Shown one piece after another: positions 52,976-62,133 of a DNA stretch of 64,000 bases; the first letter of the stretch is position 1; every line of letters starts with the position of its first letter. Source of the DNA: an uncultured Dokdonia sp. (GTDB taxonomy: Bacteria > Bacteroidota > Bacteroidia > Flavobacteriales > Flavobacteriaceae); NCBI GenBank assembly GCA_947503305.1, contig CANNDF010000001.1, positions 496,001 through 560,000 on the forward strand, given 5' to 3'. Made by a program: the position numbers and the translations under genes. The notes beneath the pieces were generated by a model. That model was given only the letters and a program-made list of their open reading frames with translations. It searched no databases and had not been told where the DNA came from.

Positions 52976-53929
52976 TTATATTTTTTGAAGCTTTTCTAGC
53001 TTTTTTGCTTTTAGAGCTTCAATATCTTTTTTAATATCTTCAGTTCTCTTTCTAAGTTTTGGAGTTTTTGCTCCATTCTCAGAAGTCTTATACTGTATAT
53101 ATCCTTTTCCTCTGAACTGATAAGTCGTTCCCGAACTTATTTGAAACAATTCTATGGTTTCATCATCTATAACGGTGAGCTCAAAGAATTCATTGTCTGG
53201 GAAATTGTAATCTAATGTTAAAGTTTTACGGTAAAAATCACCAGCAATATCATTCACATCATAGATCCCATCATAATCCCAAAATATAGTATCAATAGCC
53301 GTGCCATTTGTATCTTCAGAGCTTCTAAAGTTGCCAGTTAGACCAGCAGGAAGGAATTGAAGGAAGTTTTCATTATCAAAAGGATTGATTGCTCCTTCTT
53401 CACTGGTATATATTTTTTCCCATGCAATAAACTCTTGCAAGAAGTAATGAATATTCTCATAAAATACAAGATCATAATCAAAAGTACTTCTTTGATATCC
53501 TATCAAAACGTATCTAGCACCTGTAAGAGGATGATACAATTCAATCTCATTACCAGAAAGTTCTCTTACATCAAAAGAGTACGATCCATCTAAGTCATGA
53601 CTTACATCTAGTTCAAAGTCAAAAGTATTGTAATACCCTACATCAATACCAAAACCACCACCATTGGCTCCAATACCAGATAGGTTATTGTTTGCATATA
53701 TATTTCCGTTTCTAAAAGATACAGTAAATGCCTTTTGTAAAAATGGAACAACAGTATTACCGGAGGAACGATCAATATCTACATACCAGATTTCATAATC
53801 GTCTAGAACATCATCTAGAGTTACAAGAGGAATCTCTACAATATCATCTTCTATAATCACTTCTGCATAGCAGGAAGTAAATAGTGTTGCTAGTAAAGCA
53901 AATGCCGAAAGGAGTTTGATCGTCTTCAT
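52976..53929 (-). CDS. Hypothetical lipoprotein
   Basis: A 317-residue protein with a lipobox (LFTSCYAE, Cys20) and a strand-rich body (about 30-270) with no recognised catalytic motif. A repeated pattern of charged/hydrophobic strands (TLDDVLDDYEIWYVDID, DYDLVFYENIHYFLQEFIAW) suggests a lipocalin-like or propeller-like fold, but this is a guess. The C-terminus is Lys/Glu-rich and helical (DIKKDIEALKAKKLEKLQK). The closeness to nadD does not imply an NAD function. It has its own terminator. Confidence 0.72.
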   Translation of the reverse strand: MKTIKLLSAFALLATLFTSCYAEVIIEDDIVEIPLVTLDDVLDDYEIWYVDIDRSSGNTVVPFLQKAFTVSFRNGNIYANNNLSGIGANGGGFGIDVGYYNTFDFELDVSHDLDGSYSFDVRELSGNEIELYHPLTGARYVLIGYQRSTFDYDLVFYENIHYFLQEFIAWEKIYTSEEGAINPFDNENFLQFLPAGLTGNFRSSEDTNGTAIDTIFWDYDGIYDVNDIAGDFYRKTLTLDYNFPDNEFFELTVIDDETIELFQISSGTTYQFRGKGYIQYKTSENGAKTPKLRKRTEDIKKDIEALKAKKLEKLQKI

Positions 53930-54022
53930 AATCGTTCTGTTTTTTGATTTGCTATTTAATAACCAAAGGGCGTGCCAAAAATATAAATAGTTGATAAACA
54001 GTATTTTATGTGTATATTTTAA

Positions 54023-54036
54023 GCTTTCGCGAAAGC
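54023..54036. repeat. Dispersed palindrome, exact copy (intergenic, upstream of gpsA)
   Basis: Perfect GCTTTCGCGAAAGC in the 181-base gap between the lipoprotein gene and gpsA, about 75 bases upstream of the gpsA start. Confidence 0.95.
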
Positions 54037-54110
54037 GTACTTCTATATAAAAGAGATTGTTTTGTTGATTTAAAATGTGTTATTTTTACATACCTAACCT
54101 AAAAAAGCAA

Positions 54111-55112
54111 ATGGAGCAAAAACTTAAATTTGGGGTCATCGGAGGCGGAAGCTGGGCAACAGCTATAGTAAAAATGCTTTGTGAAAATCTGGACCAAGTA
54201 GGATGGTATATGCGTAGCATATATGCTATTGAGCATTTAAAGAGAGAACAACATAACCCTAGTTATTTAAGCGCTGTAGAATTTGATGCAAAACAACTTA
54301 AATTAAGTAATGATATTAATGATGTTGTTGCTTACGCAGATATTATCATTTTTGCAGTTCCATCAGCCTTTGTAGGAGGAGAACTTAAAAACCTAACAGA
54401 ATCCTTAGAGGGGAAAATTATTTTTTCTGCAATAAAAGGGATTATGCCAGAAAGCGGGAAGCTTGTAGGCGCACATTTTCATGATATATATAATATACCT
54501 TTTGAACATATTGGTGTTATCTCTGGGCCTTGTCATGCAGAGGAAGTAGCACTTGAGCGATTGTCATACTTGACTATTGCGTGTGCAGACAATACGATCG
54601 CACAAACAGTAGCAGATCACCTTTCATGTTCTTACATAAAATGTACTACAAGTGATGATCTTATTGGGATTGAATACGCCGCAACGCTCAAAAACATTTA
54701 TGCTATTGCAGCGGGTATTGCTCATGGCTTGGGGTATGGAGATAATTTTCAAAGTGTATTAATGAGTAACGCTATACGAGAAATCAAAAGATATGTGAAG
54801 CGAGCTCATAAAATGAAACGTGATATTAATGGATCTGCTTATTTAGGAGATTTACTTGTAACGGGATACTCTGTATTTAGCCGTAATAGAATGTTTGGTA
54901 ATATGATAGGCAAAGGATATACTGTAAAGAGTGCGCAACTAGAAATGTCTATGGTTGCCGAAGGATATTATGCTGCAAAAAGTGCATTAGATCTTAATAA
55001 TACTAGAGATAAAAAGGCTCGTATTCCTATCATAGAAGCTATTCATAGTATTTTATACAAAGGGAAAGATGCTAGTAAAGTATTCAAGAAGCTTACGGAG
55101 CGATTGGATTAA
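54111..55112 (+). CDS. gpsA: NAD(P)H-dependent glycerol-3-phosphate dehydrogenase
   Basis: It reduces dihydroxyacetone phosphate to sn-glycerol-3-phosphate for phospholipid synthesis. I start it at the ATG at 54111 (333 residues, MEQKLKFGVIGGGSWATAIV); the frame extends 12 codons upstream to 54075 but that part is not conserved. Other motifs are VVAYADIIIFAVPSAFVGGE, ISGPCHAEEVALERLSYL and the catalytic Lys in EYAATLKNIYAIAAGIAHGL. It is convergent with the next barrel gene. Confidence 0.95.
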   Translation: MEQKLKFGVIGGGSWATAIVKMLCENLDQVGWYMRSIYAIEHLKREQHNPSYLSAVEFDAKQLKLSNDINDVVAYADIIIFAVPSAFVGGELKNLTESLEGKIIFSAIKGIMPESGKLVGAHFHDIYNIPFEHIGVISGPCHAEEVALERLSYLTIACADNTIAQTVADHLSCSYIKCTTSDDLIGIEYAATLKNIYAIAAGIAHGLGYGDNFQSVLMSNAIREIKRYVKRAHKMKRDINGSAYLGDLLVTGYSVFSRNRMFGNMIGKGYTVKSAQLEMSMVAEGYYAAKSALDLNNTRDKKARIPIIEAIHSILYKGKDASKVFKKLTERLD

Positions 55113-55121
55113 CTTATATTC

Positions 55122-56324
55122 TTATAAAAAAGAATACCCTATGGTTGCCGAAAATGCTGAATAATTACTATTTAACGTTTTAAGCAAACTTCTTTTCGAA
55201 ATATACCTTAGTTCTATACTAAAATCTTTAAATTCAAATCCACCTCCAAAAACGGCACTTGCTACATTCGAGAACTCGTCTAAATCAGTAGAAAGACTTC
55301 GGGTTAAAGATTCATCAAAATGAAGAGGGGTTACATAACTAACGTTTAAAAACAATCGGGAATCATCATTTAAAAAGAATGAATGTCTTATTCCTATCCC
55401 TAGCTCAATACCACTATAATCGATCGCAACATCTTGATCAAAAGCTCCTAGATCTAGTCTGTTTTCATCACTATAGTCAAAGTAAGTCGCATCTAGTAAC
55501 GCACTCCACTTGTTTCTATTAAATTTAAAAATAAACTCTCCTTCTAGACCAAGCTGTATGCCTACCTTATCTGGAAAATCTATATTTAATCCACTACTTG
55601 TTTCATAGGAAAACATATTATTGCGTATTCCTGCTTTAACTCTAAGTCTGATCTTCTGCTCTCCTTCAGAAATTTTAGATACTTGTTTGTATTCAGTAGA
55701 TGTAGAATTACTACAGGTATTATAATTCTTAAAAAGTGTAGAGAGTTCTTCTTTCCTGTATTTTAATTTTTCAAAGGTTTTTACAGTAAAGTTTGTGCAA
55801 TTAAGATCTGTTTTAAGTTGTTGTTTATACCTTTCATTTGTACCTATATCACTATTAATCATCTGAAATCTCTTATAGATCAATTGTTGTATAGGACTAT
55901 TATCATGAGTATAAAAAAAGCGTACTACACCAAAACCCGAATAGAAATATAAAGAGGCCTTTCCTTCTATGATTTTTTTAAGTAAAAGTTCTTCTTCTTC
56001 AAATATAGGGGCTCTTGTCTCACTCAAATTATTAGTAGCATCACTCGACTTATCTATAGCTACCTTATATCTAGTATATACAGCTCCATTTGTAATTCCA
56101 AATTCTTTAATCTCAGATTTTGTTATAGTGACACTTTGAGAATTTTCGGTTGACTTAAATTTAATCTCTGAAGGATTATCCAACCATTCAACATTCTCAA
56201 TAAAACCTTCTACACGATTACTTGTATTATCTATATAATATCCTTGTTCAAAATTTATTTGAGCAGATAGTATAGTAGGTAAACAAAAAAATATAATAGG
56301 TAGAAGTATCTTTATGACACGCAT
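55122..56324 (-). CDS. Hypothetical outer-membrane protein
   Basis: A 400-residue protein with a signal peptide (ending FCLPTILSAQ) and an N-terminal soluble region (about 20-200) followed by a beta-barrel tail (about 215-400) ending SAFSATIGYSFL. No known enzyme motif is seen. I start it at the ATG at 56324; an in-frame TTG at 56351 gives a less natural signal peptide. The gene is downstream of a small hypothetical gene and convergent with gpsA. Confidence 0.7.
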   Translation of the reverse strand: MRVIKILLPIIFFCLPTILSAQINFEQGYYIDNTSNRVEGFIENVEWLDNPSEIKFKSTENSQSVTITKSEIKEFGITNGAVYTRYKVAIDKSSDATNNLSETRAPIFEEEELLLKKIIEGKASLYFYSGFGVVRFFYTHDNSPIQQLIYKRFQMINSDIGTNERYKQQLKTDLNCTNFTVKTFEKLKYRKEELSTLFKNYNTCSNSTSTEYKQVSKISEGEQKIRLRVKAGIRNNMFSYETSSGLNIDFPDKVGIQLGLEGEFIFKFNRNKWSALLDATYFDYSDENRLDLGAFDQDVAIDYSGIELGIGIRHSFFLNDDSRLFLNVSYVTPLHFDESLTRSLSTDLDEFSNVASAVFGGGFEFKDFSIELRYISKRSLLKTLNSNYSAFSATIGYSFL

Positions 56325-56374
56325 ATAAATAGATTTTATAAAAGGAGGCAAACATAGGTGTTTTTGATAGATAA

Positions 56375-56770
56375 TTATCTAGCTATTACTCCTTTTTTAC
56401 CGATCACTGGGACAGATACTGCATTATCATCTATAATACTATGCGCAGGAAATTCCCATCGCTTTTCATATAGTTTATTTTGAAGAAAATAAGTAACAGA
56501 AAAGTAATTATTTAATCTTAATATACTGTCTTCCATAAACTCAATCTTTGCATACCCTTTTGCAGGAAGGACTTTGATAGAATGACGCATATGAGAGGTC
56601 ATATCTTTATCATCATATCCTTGTACAACGATAAGCACCGTTTCCAAGGGGTCATTCCCATCATTTATGATGTAGGCATTCCAATCTTCGGTTTTAAATT
56701 CTTTATGAAGTTCTTTAACAGCAACAATATATACGTCTTTTACTTCTGGAATTTCAATGTCTTTGCGCAT
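56375..56770 (-). CDS. Conserved hypothetical protein
   Basis: A 131-residue cytosolic protein with no signal or membrane helix. It is strand-rich, with KDVYIVAVKELHKEFKTEDW, VQGYDDKDMTSHMRHSIKVL and YEKRWEFPAHSIIDDNAVSV. I do not recognise its family. It lies 45 bases downstream of pheS on the same strand, and may be in the same operon. Confidence 0.7.
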   Translation of the reverse strand: MRKDIEIPEVKDVYIVAVKELHKEFKTEDWNAYIINDGNDPLETVLIVVQGYDDKDMTSHMRHSIKVLPAKGYAKIEFMEDSILRLNNYFSVTYFLQNKLYEKRWEFPAHSIIDDNAVSVPVIGKKGVIAR

Positions 56771-56815
56771 ATACTACAAGTGGGATACTACTATTTTATG
56801 ACGAGTAGTGCATTT

Positions 56816-57832
56816 TTAAAAAGCACTTTTAAATTGTTCTAAGAATCGAATATCGTTTTCACTAAGCATACGGATATCAGAAATCTGATGTAGTAGTAAT
56901 GCAATGCGATCTATTCCCATTCCAAAGGCAAAACCACTATATTCTTTACTATCAATGCCACAATTTTCTAAAACATTGGGATCTACCATCCCACATCCCA
57001 TAATTTCGAGCCAGCCTGTCCCTTTTGTCATTTTATGATCAGTTTCGGTCTCTAAACCCCAATATACATCTACTTCGGCACTAGGTTCTGTAAATGGGAA
57101 ATAGGAAGGACGCAAGCGTATTTTACTCTTACCAAACATTTCTGTAGTAAAATATTGAAGTGTTTGTTTTAGATCTGCAAAAGAGACATCTTTATCTATA
57201 TACAGTCCCTCAACTTGGTGAAAGAAACAGTGAGAACGTCCACTTATGGCTTCATTACGATATACGCGTCCAGGAGAGATTGTTCTGATAGGAGGCGTAT
57301 TATTCTCCATATAACGTACTTGGACAGATGATGTGTGTGTACGTAATAATACATCTGGATCTGTTTGTATAAAGAAGGTGTCCTGCATATCGCGAGCAGG
57401 ATGATATTCTGGTAAGTTGAGTGCAGTAAAGTTATGCCAGTCATCTTCAATTTCTGGGCCTTCTGATACATTAAATCCGATACGAGAAAAAATATCTACA
57501 ATTTGATTGCGTACAATAGATATAGGGTGTCGAGATCCTATTTCAACAGGCTCTCCAGGTCTTGTTAGGTCTCCAGTTACACCTATTTCTTCTTGATCTT
57601 CTAGGGCTTCTTTAAGAGTATTGACCTTTTCTAAAGCAACGGTTTTAAGTTTATTTACTACCTGCCCGTATTCTTTTTTTAGTTCGTTAGGAACATTGCG
57701 AAATTCGGCCATAAAATCATTTACGACCCCTTTCTTTCCAGAATATTGAATTCGGAAATCTTCAACTTCATCTAGAGTAGCCGCTGTAAAAGCTTCTACT
57801 TTTGCTATATGCTCTTTGATTTTATCTAACAT
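56816..57832 (-). CDS. pheS: Phenylalanyl-tRNA synthetase alpha subunit
   Basis: It charges tRNA-Phe with phenylalanine, as an alpha2-beta2 complex with PheT, which is not in this window. The 338-residue protein has the N-terminal coiled-coil (about 1-90), motif 2 (VYRNEAISGRSHCFFHQVEG), the FPFTEPSAEVDVYW motif and motif 3 (GFAFGMGIDRIALLLHQISD). All are intact. A TAAATTTG box at 57866-57873 on the coding strand could drive it. Confidence 0.97.
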   Translation of the reverse strand: MLDKIKEHIAKVEAFTAATLDEVEDFRIQYSGKKGVVNDFMAEFRNVPNELKKEYGQVVNKLKTVALEKVNTLKEALEDQEEIGVTGDLTRPGEPVEIGSRHPISIVRNQIVDIFSRIGFNVSEGPEIEDDWHNFTALNLPEYHPARDMQDTFFIQTDPDVLLRTHTSSVQVRYMENNTPPIRTISPGRVYRNEAISGRSHCFFHQVEGLYIDKDVSFADLKQTLQYFTTEMFGKSKIRLRPSYFPFTEPSAEVDVYWGLETETDHKMTKGTGWLEIMGCGMVDPNVLENCGIDSKEYSGFAFGMGIDRIALLLHQISDIRMLSENDIRFLEQFKSAF

Positions 57833-57865
57833 AATCTTTTTCTAACACCGAAAATTCGGAGGGAG

Positions 57866-57873
57866 CAAATTTA
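57866..57873 (-). promoter_or_regulatory. Candidate pheS -7 box
   Basis: TAAATTTG on the minus strand fits TAnnTTTG and lies 33 bases upstream of the pheS ATG. Confidence 0.4.
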
Positions 57874-57945
57874 ATAAAAAACAGGTATTTAAGAGATATA
57901 TGAATGTAATAATACGCTTTTAGAATATGATGTTTAAAATCATAG

Positions 57946-58302
57946 TTAAGCGATGACTTCTTTTTCTATAAAATACTGAACGATAGCCTGCTTCATTAAG
58001 ATCTGTTGTTCTCCTGCTTTTAAAGGTGGTAAGGGTTCTAGTATTTTATAATGAGGCCAACCATCTGGATCTTCATAATCAAATTGATAATACCCAAAAG
58101 GCTCGAGTAATCTACAGATTGCAATATGCATTAAGTTTACTTTTTCATCTTTTTTAAACGTTCTTCCTAATTGACCTAATTCTTGAATGCCAATAAGATA
58201 TATGATGCTGTCAAGGTCAAGTGTATCACCCTCTGCAAAACGATTTGAAAGTAGTTCTACTACTGCTTCCCATCGTTCTTTTAATTGTTCGTCTCTAGTC
58301 AT
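57946..58302 (-). CDS. Conserved hypothetical protein
   Basis: A 118-residue cytosolic protein, highly charged and helical at the start (DEQLKERWEAVVELLSNRFA), then DLDSIIYLIGIQELGQLGRT and FGYYQFDYEDPDGWPHYKIL. It seems to be a Bacteroidota-restricted small protein. No domain is recognised. It is a single gene between pheS and the barrel gene. Confidence 0.75.
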   Translation of the reverse strand: MTRDEQLKERWEAVVELLSNRFAEGDTLDLDSIIYLIGIQELGQLGRTFKKDEKVNLMHIAICRLLEPFGYYQFDYEDPDGWPHYKILEPLPPLKAGEQQILMKQAIVQYFIEKEVIA

Positions 58303-58359
58303 AATATAAAAAGCACTACAAAAGTAGGGCTTTTACGATTTGGGAAGGGGTAAAAGTTT

Positions 58360-59499
58360 TTAAAATTTCCAACGTACACCTACTCCCATATATTGATTAC
58401 GATATGCTCTAAATGAGCGTGCATCTATATCTGTAAAATTTGTGTTTCGAACTCTACTGTATAGTGATGCGGTGGCATATAAGTTTTTTAGAATACGATG
58501 CTCTGCGGAGATACTTATATCTGCATATGTATACTGAATATTTTCACCTATCAAACCATTATTATCCCTAGCTTGAAGTGTTTTATAATCTCTAGTTAAG
58601 TAAGAGATTTTTCCTCTGACTTTTGTTTTTGCGCTCGCATATTTAATTGCTAGAGAAGGACCGTATTGTGTAAATCCTGAACGATCTAGTAAATTATCAA
58701 TACGTTGGTAGTAAATAAGAGAAGGTTTTATTTCAATTTCTTTTGAGAAAGGAAGTTCATAAAATATAGATGCTTTTACATAGTCCCAATCCCGTTCTCC
58801 TTCTGAGTCAATATTTGAGGCATTGAATGTAGTATATAATCGCTTATTAGCAGTGATGGTTCCTCCATAACTATGTTTGCGTTTTCCAACATAAAAAGAT
58901 TGTACACTTTTAATCCTGATTCCAAATTCATTATACTGTAAATCCTGTACTCCAAAAGCATCAAAGTTTTTAAAATTGTAAAACCCTTCAACAGTACTTT
59001 TATTTCTTTTTAAAAGTGCAAATTCAATTCCTGTTGATGCTCCATACTTCGTATATCCTAATGGATTTATCAATACGTCTTGTGCCCCGTCTAGGCCCTC
59101 TCTATTCATTCTTTTTAGAGAAAGCTCAGCGAGGATCTTTGTAGTACGCGATAACTTCGTGTCATACTTTACACTTCCTAAAAAACTCCAATAACTATCA
59201 TCAGAAGCTTCATTGAAATATCGTACAAAAGGTGTTGCAGAAAATCGTAATCGATTTGCGCCCCATTTAATTCTATAGTCATAATCGGCTTTAATATCTT
59301 GATAACTACTGCTGGCAATAAGAGAATCAGCATTGAATAGGATTCCATTTTGCCTTACCTCAGTAGGGCTTTTAAAATAATTATATTCATATCCGCTTTG
59401 AAGTTCGATATCAAAACGATGTTTTTGTTCGCTTTGTGCGTAAACAGTTATTTGGGTAAAAAAAAGGATACTGCTTATGATTAGATACGTTTTTTTCAT
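58360..59499 (-). CDS. Outer-membrane beta-barrel protein of the TG-7TM/ATP-grasp cluster
   Basis: A 379-residue protein with a signal peptide (about 1-22, ITVYAQS) and about 14-16 amphipathic strands ending in YMGVGVRWKF, so an outer-membrane barrel. No ligand motif is seen. It lies 76 bases downstream of the ATP-grasp gene and has its own copy of the GGGTAGGGT-N14-CTGTT element upstream (59529-59561). It probably transports or senses the product of the ligase and transglutaminase-type proteins; this is inference. Confidence 0.78.
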   Translation of the reverse strand: MKKTYLIISSILFFTQITVYAQSEQKHRFDIELQSGYEYNYFKSPTEVRQNGILFNADSLIASSSYQDIKADYDYRIKWGANRLRFSATPFVRYFNEASDDSYWSFLGSVKYDTKLSRTTKILAELSLKRMNREGLDGAQDVLINPLGYTKYGASTGIEFALLKRNKSTVEGFYNFKNFDAFGVQDLQYNEFGIRIKSVQSFYVGKRKHSYGGTITANKRLYTTFNASNIDSEGERDWDYVKASIFYELPFSKEIEIKPSLIYYQRIDNLLDRSGFTQYGPSLAIKYASAKTKVRGKISYLTRDYKTLQARDNNGLIGENIQYTYADISISAEHRILKNLYATASLYSRVRNTNFTDIDARSFRAYRNQYMGVGVRWKF

Positions 59500-59528
59500 A
59501 ATTTCTTGAGTATTGTATGTGTGCTATG

Positions 59529-59561
59529 TAGGGAACAGTTGATTATAAATACACCCTACCC
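59529..59561 (-). promoter_or_regulatory. Bipartite ECF-type promoter candidate, barrel gene
   Basis: On the minus strand GGGTAGGGT (59561-59553) is followed after exactly 14 bases by CTGTTCCCTA (59538-59529), 30 bases upstream of the ATG. The same pair and spacing precede the TG-7TM gene and fecR. Confidence 0.8.
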
Positions 59562-59575
59562 CCTCCTGATTATTT

Positions 59576-60487
59576 TTATAAAGAAATAGTATGTTTTATT
59601 TGTTGGAAGTATGCTGGATAGTGTTTGTTGACAACACTTTCTAAACCGCATCGATTTACAAGTTGTATGCCTAGTCCAGGTCGTACATTTACTTCCATAA
59701 TTTGAGGACCTTTGTGCATATCAAGCACAATATCAATACCCATAAAATCTAATGGAAATACGTTTGCAGTATCTATAGCTAATTGGTACATTTTTTCCCA
59801 AAAAGGAATTTTCTTACCTACAATAATGTTTGGGTTATCAGGATGATGGTGCAAATATTTTTTTCCATCATATACTTGAGTGAGTGTTCCTTGTTCCATA
59901 TTAATTCCAATCCCAACTCCTTTTTGATGTAAATTGGCTTTTCCATCAGATTTTGAAGTAGGCATACGTAGCATTCCCATCAGTGGTTTTCCCTTGAGTG
60001 TAATAATTCTAAAATCAGGAACTCCATCTCCATATATTTCTGAAAAAAAAGGATGAGGAATAATACATTCTTCTATAAGGCAACTATCTGTAGAACCCAT
60101 AGAGAACATTCCGCTTATAATAGCAGTGATATGTTGAAATATCATAGCTTCAGAAAACAAAGTATTTCCATTTTTCCACTGTCCACTTTTATCTTTTTTA
60201 ATAATTTTTATTCCGTCACCTCCACAACCGTTTGCAGGTTTTATTGCAAGTGCTTGATAATGTTTACAATCGTTCCATTTATGCTTGATCTCCCGTATTT
60301 GTGTAATGACGGAATATGTTTTTGCGCAAGCAATACCATGTAAATGAAGGGTTTCTTTAGTTTTTATTTTATCATCAGCTAGATGATAAAATTGCCTTTC
60401 ATTATTAGGGTAAATTAAGGTCAAATTACGCTTGTTAAGACCGATTGCTCCAGTTGGATTCTTGAAATTAAATAGGTTATGAAACAT
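59576..60487 (-). CDS. RimK-like ATP-grasp ligase (alpha-L-glutamate ligase-like)
   Basis: A 303-residue ATP-grasp enzyme that probably forms an amide between a carboxylate and an amine using ATP. It has the glycine-rich loop KPANGCGGDGIKIIKKD (83-99), the ATP-binding segment LIEECIIPHPFFSEIYGDGV and the Mg2+ motif MEVNVRPGLGIQ with Glu265/Asn267. It overlaps the upstream TG-7TM gene by 11 bases. I place the start at the ATG at 60487; a longer frame (60550) would overlap by 74 bases. The amino donor and acceptor are unknown. Confidence 0.9.
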   Translation of the reverse strand: MFHNLFNFKNPTGAIGLNKRNLTLIYPNNERQFYHLADDKIKTKETLHLHGIACAKTYSVITQIREIKHKWNDCKHYQALAIKPANGCGGDGIKIIKKDKSGQWKNGNTLFSEAMIFQHITAIISGMFSMGSTDSCLIEECIIPHPFFSEIYGDGVPDFRIITLKGKPLMGMLRMPTSKSDGKANLHQKGVGIGINMEQGTLTQVYDGKKYLHHHPDNPNIIVGKKIPFWEKMYQLAIDTANVFPLDFMGIDIVLDMHKGPQIMEVNVRPGLGIQLVNRCGLESVVNKHYPAYFQQIKHTISL

Positions 60488-62063
60488 GAGCAGAATTTTT
60501 TGAAAATAATAAAGGTTTGAAACGTAGTAATTCTGTCCAACGAAGACCAATGTACCTCCCCAGTAATAGGGCTATAACGATGATAACAAATAGAATTTCT
60601 GGAAACAGGATAATAACAAAACTCATGTATTGACTTGACAGCATAGTATAGCATACAGTTACTGCGATTAATGTTTGAAAAAGTGTCCCTGTTGCTTTTT
60701 CAAAACCATCCTCTACAATTAATGTAGAAAAACGTTCTGCAGATACAGTTAAGATAATTGTTGGAAATAACGTAAGGGATGTTAACCATAGCATATTGTA
60801 TCTAAGCCCTATATAAGAACCAAAAATCATAATGAGAACCATTAAGGTTAAGGAAACAACAAGCTTAGGGGTATGTAACAAACCTAAGCGTTGAAATGGT
60901 CTAGAAATTAACCCTACTAATAAAATTAGAAATATGAAAAGGAGTATTCCTGTAAAATAACCAGTTTCAACAAGAGAAAAGGCAATAAGTACAGGAAGAA
61001 ATACACCAAAAGTTTGTAGCCCTACTACATTACGTAAAAAAGCAACGAGTAACCCACCTAGGGGAAGCATCAACAATAATGTTAAGGCATGCGTACTGAT
61101 GGTTTTATTATCTACAAGTTCCCAGAGTGAGATGGGAGATATATCGCTAAACTGTGAGGCACTTAATCGTAAAAAAGGGATATTTACTTTCTCATTAATT
61201 GTATAGTTATAATTAAGAGTCATTCCTTTTGTATGAGTTATTAATGCCTGATCCCCTTCATATAATTCCATATAATTTGCAGGGATATATCCAAAATGAT
61301 CGTTTAAAGCATCAAAAGGGATCCAGTTCCCATTGATAAAAACTTCTGCCCACGAATGGGAAGTACGTTTACTAGTTTCTTCAAGTATTAGTCCCCCTTT
61401 CATTCGAGCTGGAATACCTGCATTTCTAGAAAGAGCAATGAGTAATCTGGTTTTACCGTTACAAGAAGCATACTTTTGATCTAAAACTGTAAGTGCATCA
61501 GAGAGTGTAATAATAGGCGCTTCAGGGATTGCTAAAGCAATGTCATATATACCCCGCATTAATTGTCTATCTGTAGTGGCGTACTTTTTTAAAGAATCTA
61601 TGATTACAGTAATACGTGGATGATCAGATTGAATATTTTTAGTCTCTAGAAGATAGTTTTCAGCAGTCACAGAGTCATATGTTATAAATGTTTCTGGGAT
61701 AGAGTAGATTTTTTCTTTTCCTTCGAATGTAAATTGATATTCAAGGGATTCATGAATATTAGGAGTATTTGTAGTCCATATAGCCTTTATATTATTTGCA
61801 AAGGCTTTCTGTTGCATATCAATAGTTCCCCTATATTTATATGCAGAAATACGTTGCCTATCATTATTTTTAGGAATAAAGGTTTTGATAGAAGTATTAT
61901 CTTCTGTTGTTTTAAAGAAAAACTGGTAGGATATATCAAACATCGTATCTGTATAGAACGAGTCATAATACTTGCCTACTTGAACCCCTTTATTTACAAG
62001 ACTTACTAAAGAAATTAAGGTAAATAGTATAACTGTATTTTTAAAATTAATACGTTTTTTCAT
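60477..62063 (-). CDS. Transglutaminase-like 7TM membrane protein
   Basis: A 528-residue protein: an N-terminal signal-anchor helix (about 9-26), a periplasmic region with a transglutaminase-like fold (about 150-270) and seven predicted helices (about 320-515). The triad is visible: Cys201 (ASCNGKTRLLIAL), His236 (SHSWAEVF) and Asp251 (PFDALND). Related proteins are often described as inactive transglutaminases fused to 7TM. It overlaps the ATP-grasp gene, so both form one operon. The element at 62085-62117 precedes it. Function is not known. Confidence 0.9.
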   Translation of the reverse strand: MKKRINFKNTVILFTLISLVSLVNKGVQVGKYYDSFYTDTMFDISYQFFFKTTEDNTSIKTFIPKNNDRQRISAYKYRGTIDMQQKAFANNIKAIWTTNTPNIHESLEYQFTFEGKEKIYSIPETFITYDSVTAENYLLETKNIQSDHPRITVIIDSLKKYATTDRQLMRGIYDIALAIPEAPIITLSDALTVLDQKYASCNGKTRLLIALSRNAGIPARMKGGLILEETSKRTSHSWAEVFINGNWIPFDALNDHFGYIPANYMELYEGDQALITHTKGMTLNYNYTINEKVNIPFLRLSASQFSDISPISLWELVDNKTISTHALTLLLMLPLGGLLVAFLRNVVGLQTFGVFLPVLIAFSLVETGYFTGILLFIFLILLVGLISRPFQRLGLLHTPKLVVSLTLMVLIMIFGSYIGLRYNMLWLTSLTLFPTIILTVSAERFSTLIVEDGFEKATGTLFQTLIAVTVCYTMLSSQYMSFVIILFPEILFVIIVIALLLGRYIGLRWTELLRFKPLLFSKNSAHVS

Positions 62064-62084
62064 AATAGTTTTCGTTAATTTGAT

Positions 62085-62117
62085 GATAGAACAGGTATCT
62101 TGATGTATACCCTACCC
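62085..62117 (-). promoter_or_regulatory. Bipartite ECF-type promoter candidate, TG-7TM operon
   Basis: On the minus strand GGGTAGGGT (62117-62109) is followed after 14 bases by CTGTTCTATC (62094-62085), 22 bases upstream of the ATG of the TG-7TM gene. It lies within the 70-base divergent gap with the sigma gene. Confidence 0.82.
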
Positions 62118-62133
62118 TTAGTAGTTAAAATTT

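Noticed and set aside
52976-53929. Assigning an NAD-related function to the lipoprotein near nadD
   Set aside because: The protein has a lipobox and no nucleotidyltransferase HxGH motif; proximity alone is not evidence.
54075-54110. Upstream ATG at 54075 for gpsA
   Set aside because: The extra 12 residues (MCYFYIPNLKKQ) are not conserved in the enzyme; MEQKLKFGVIGGG is the natural start.
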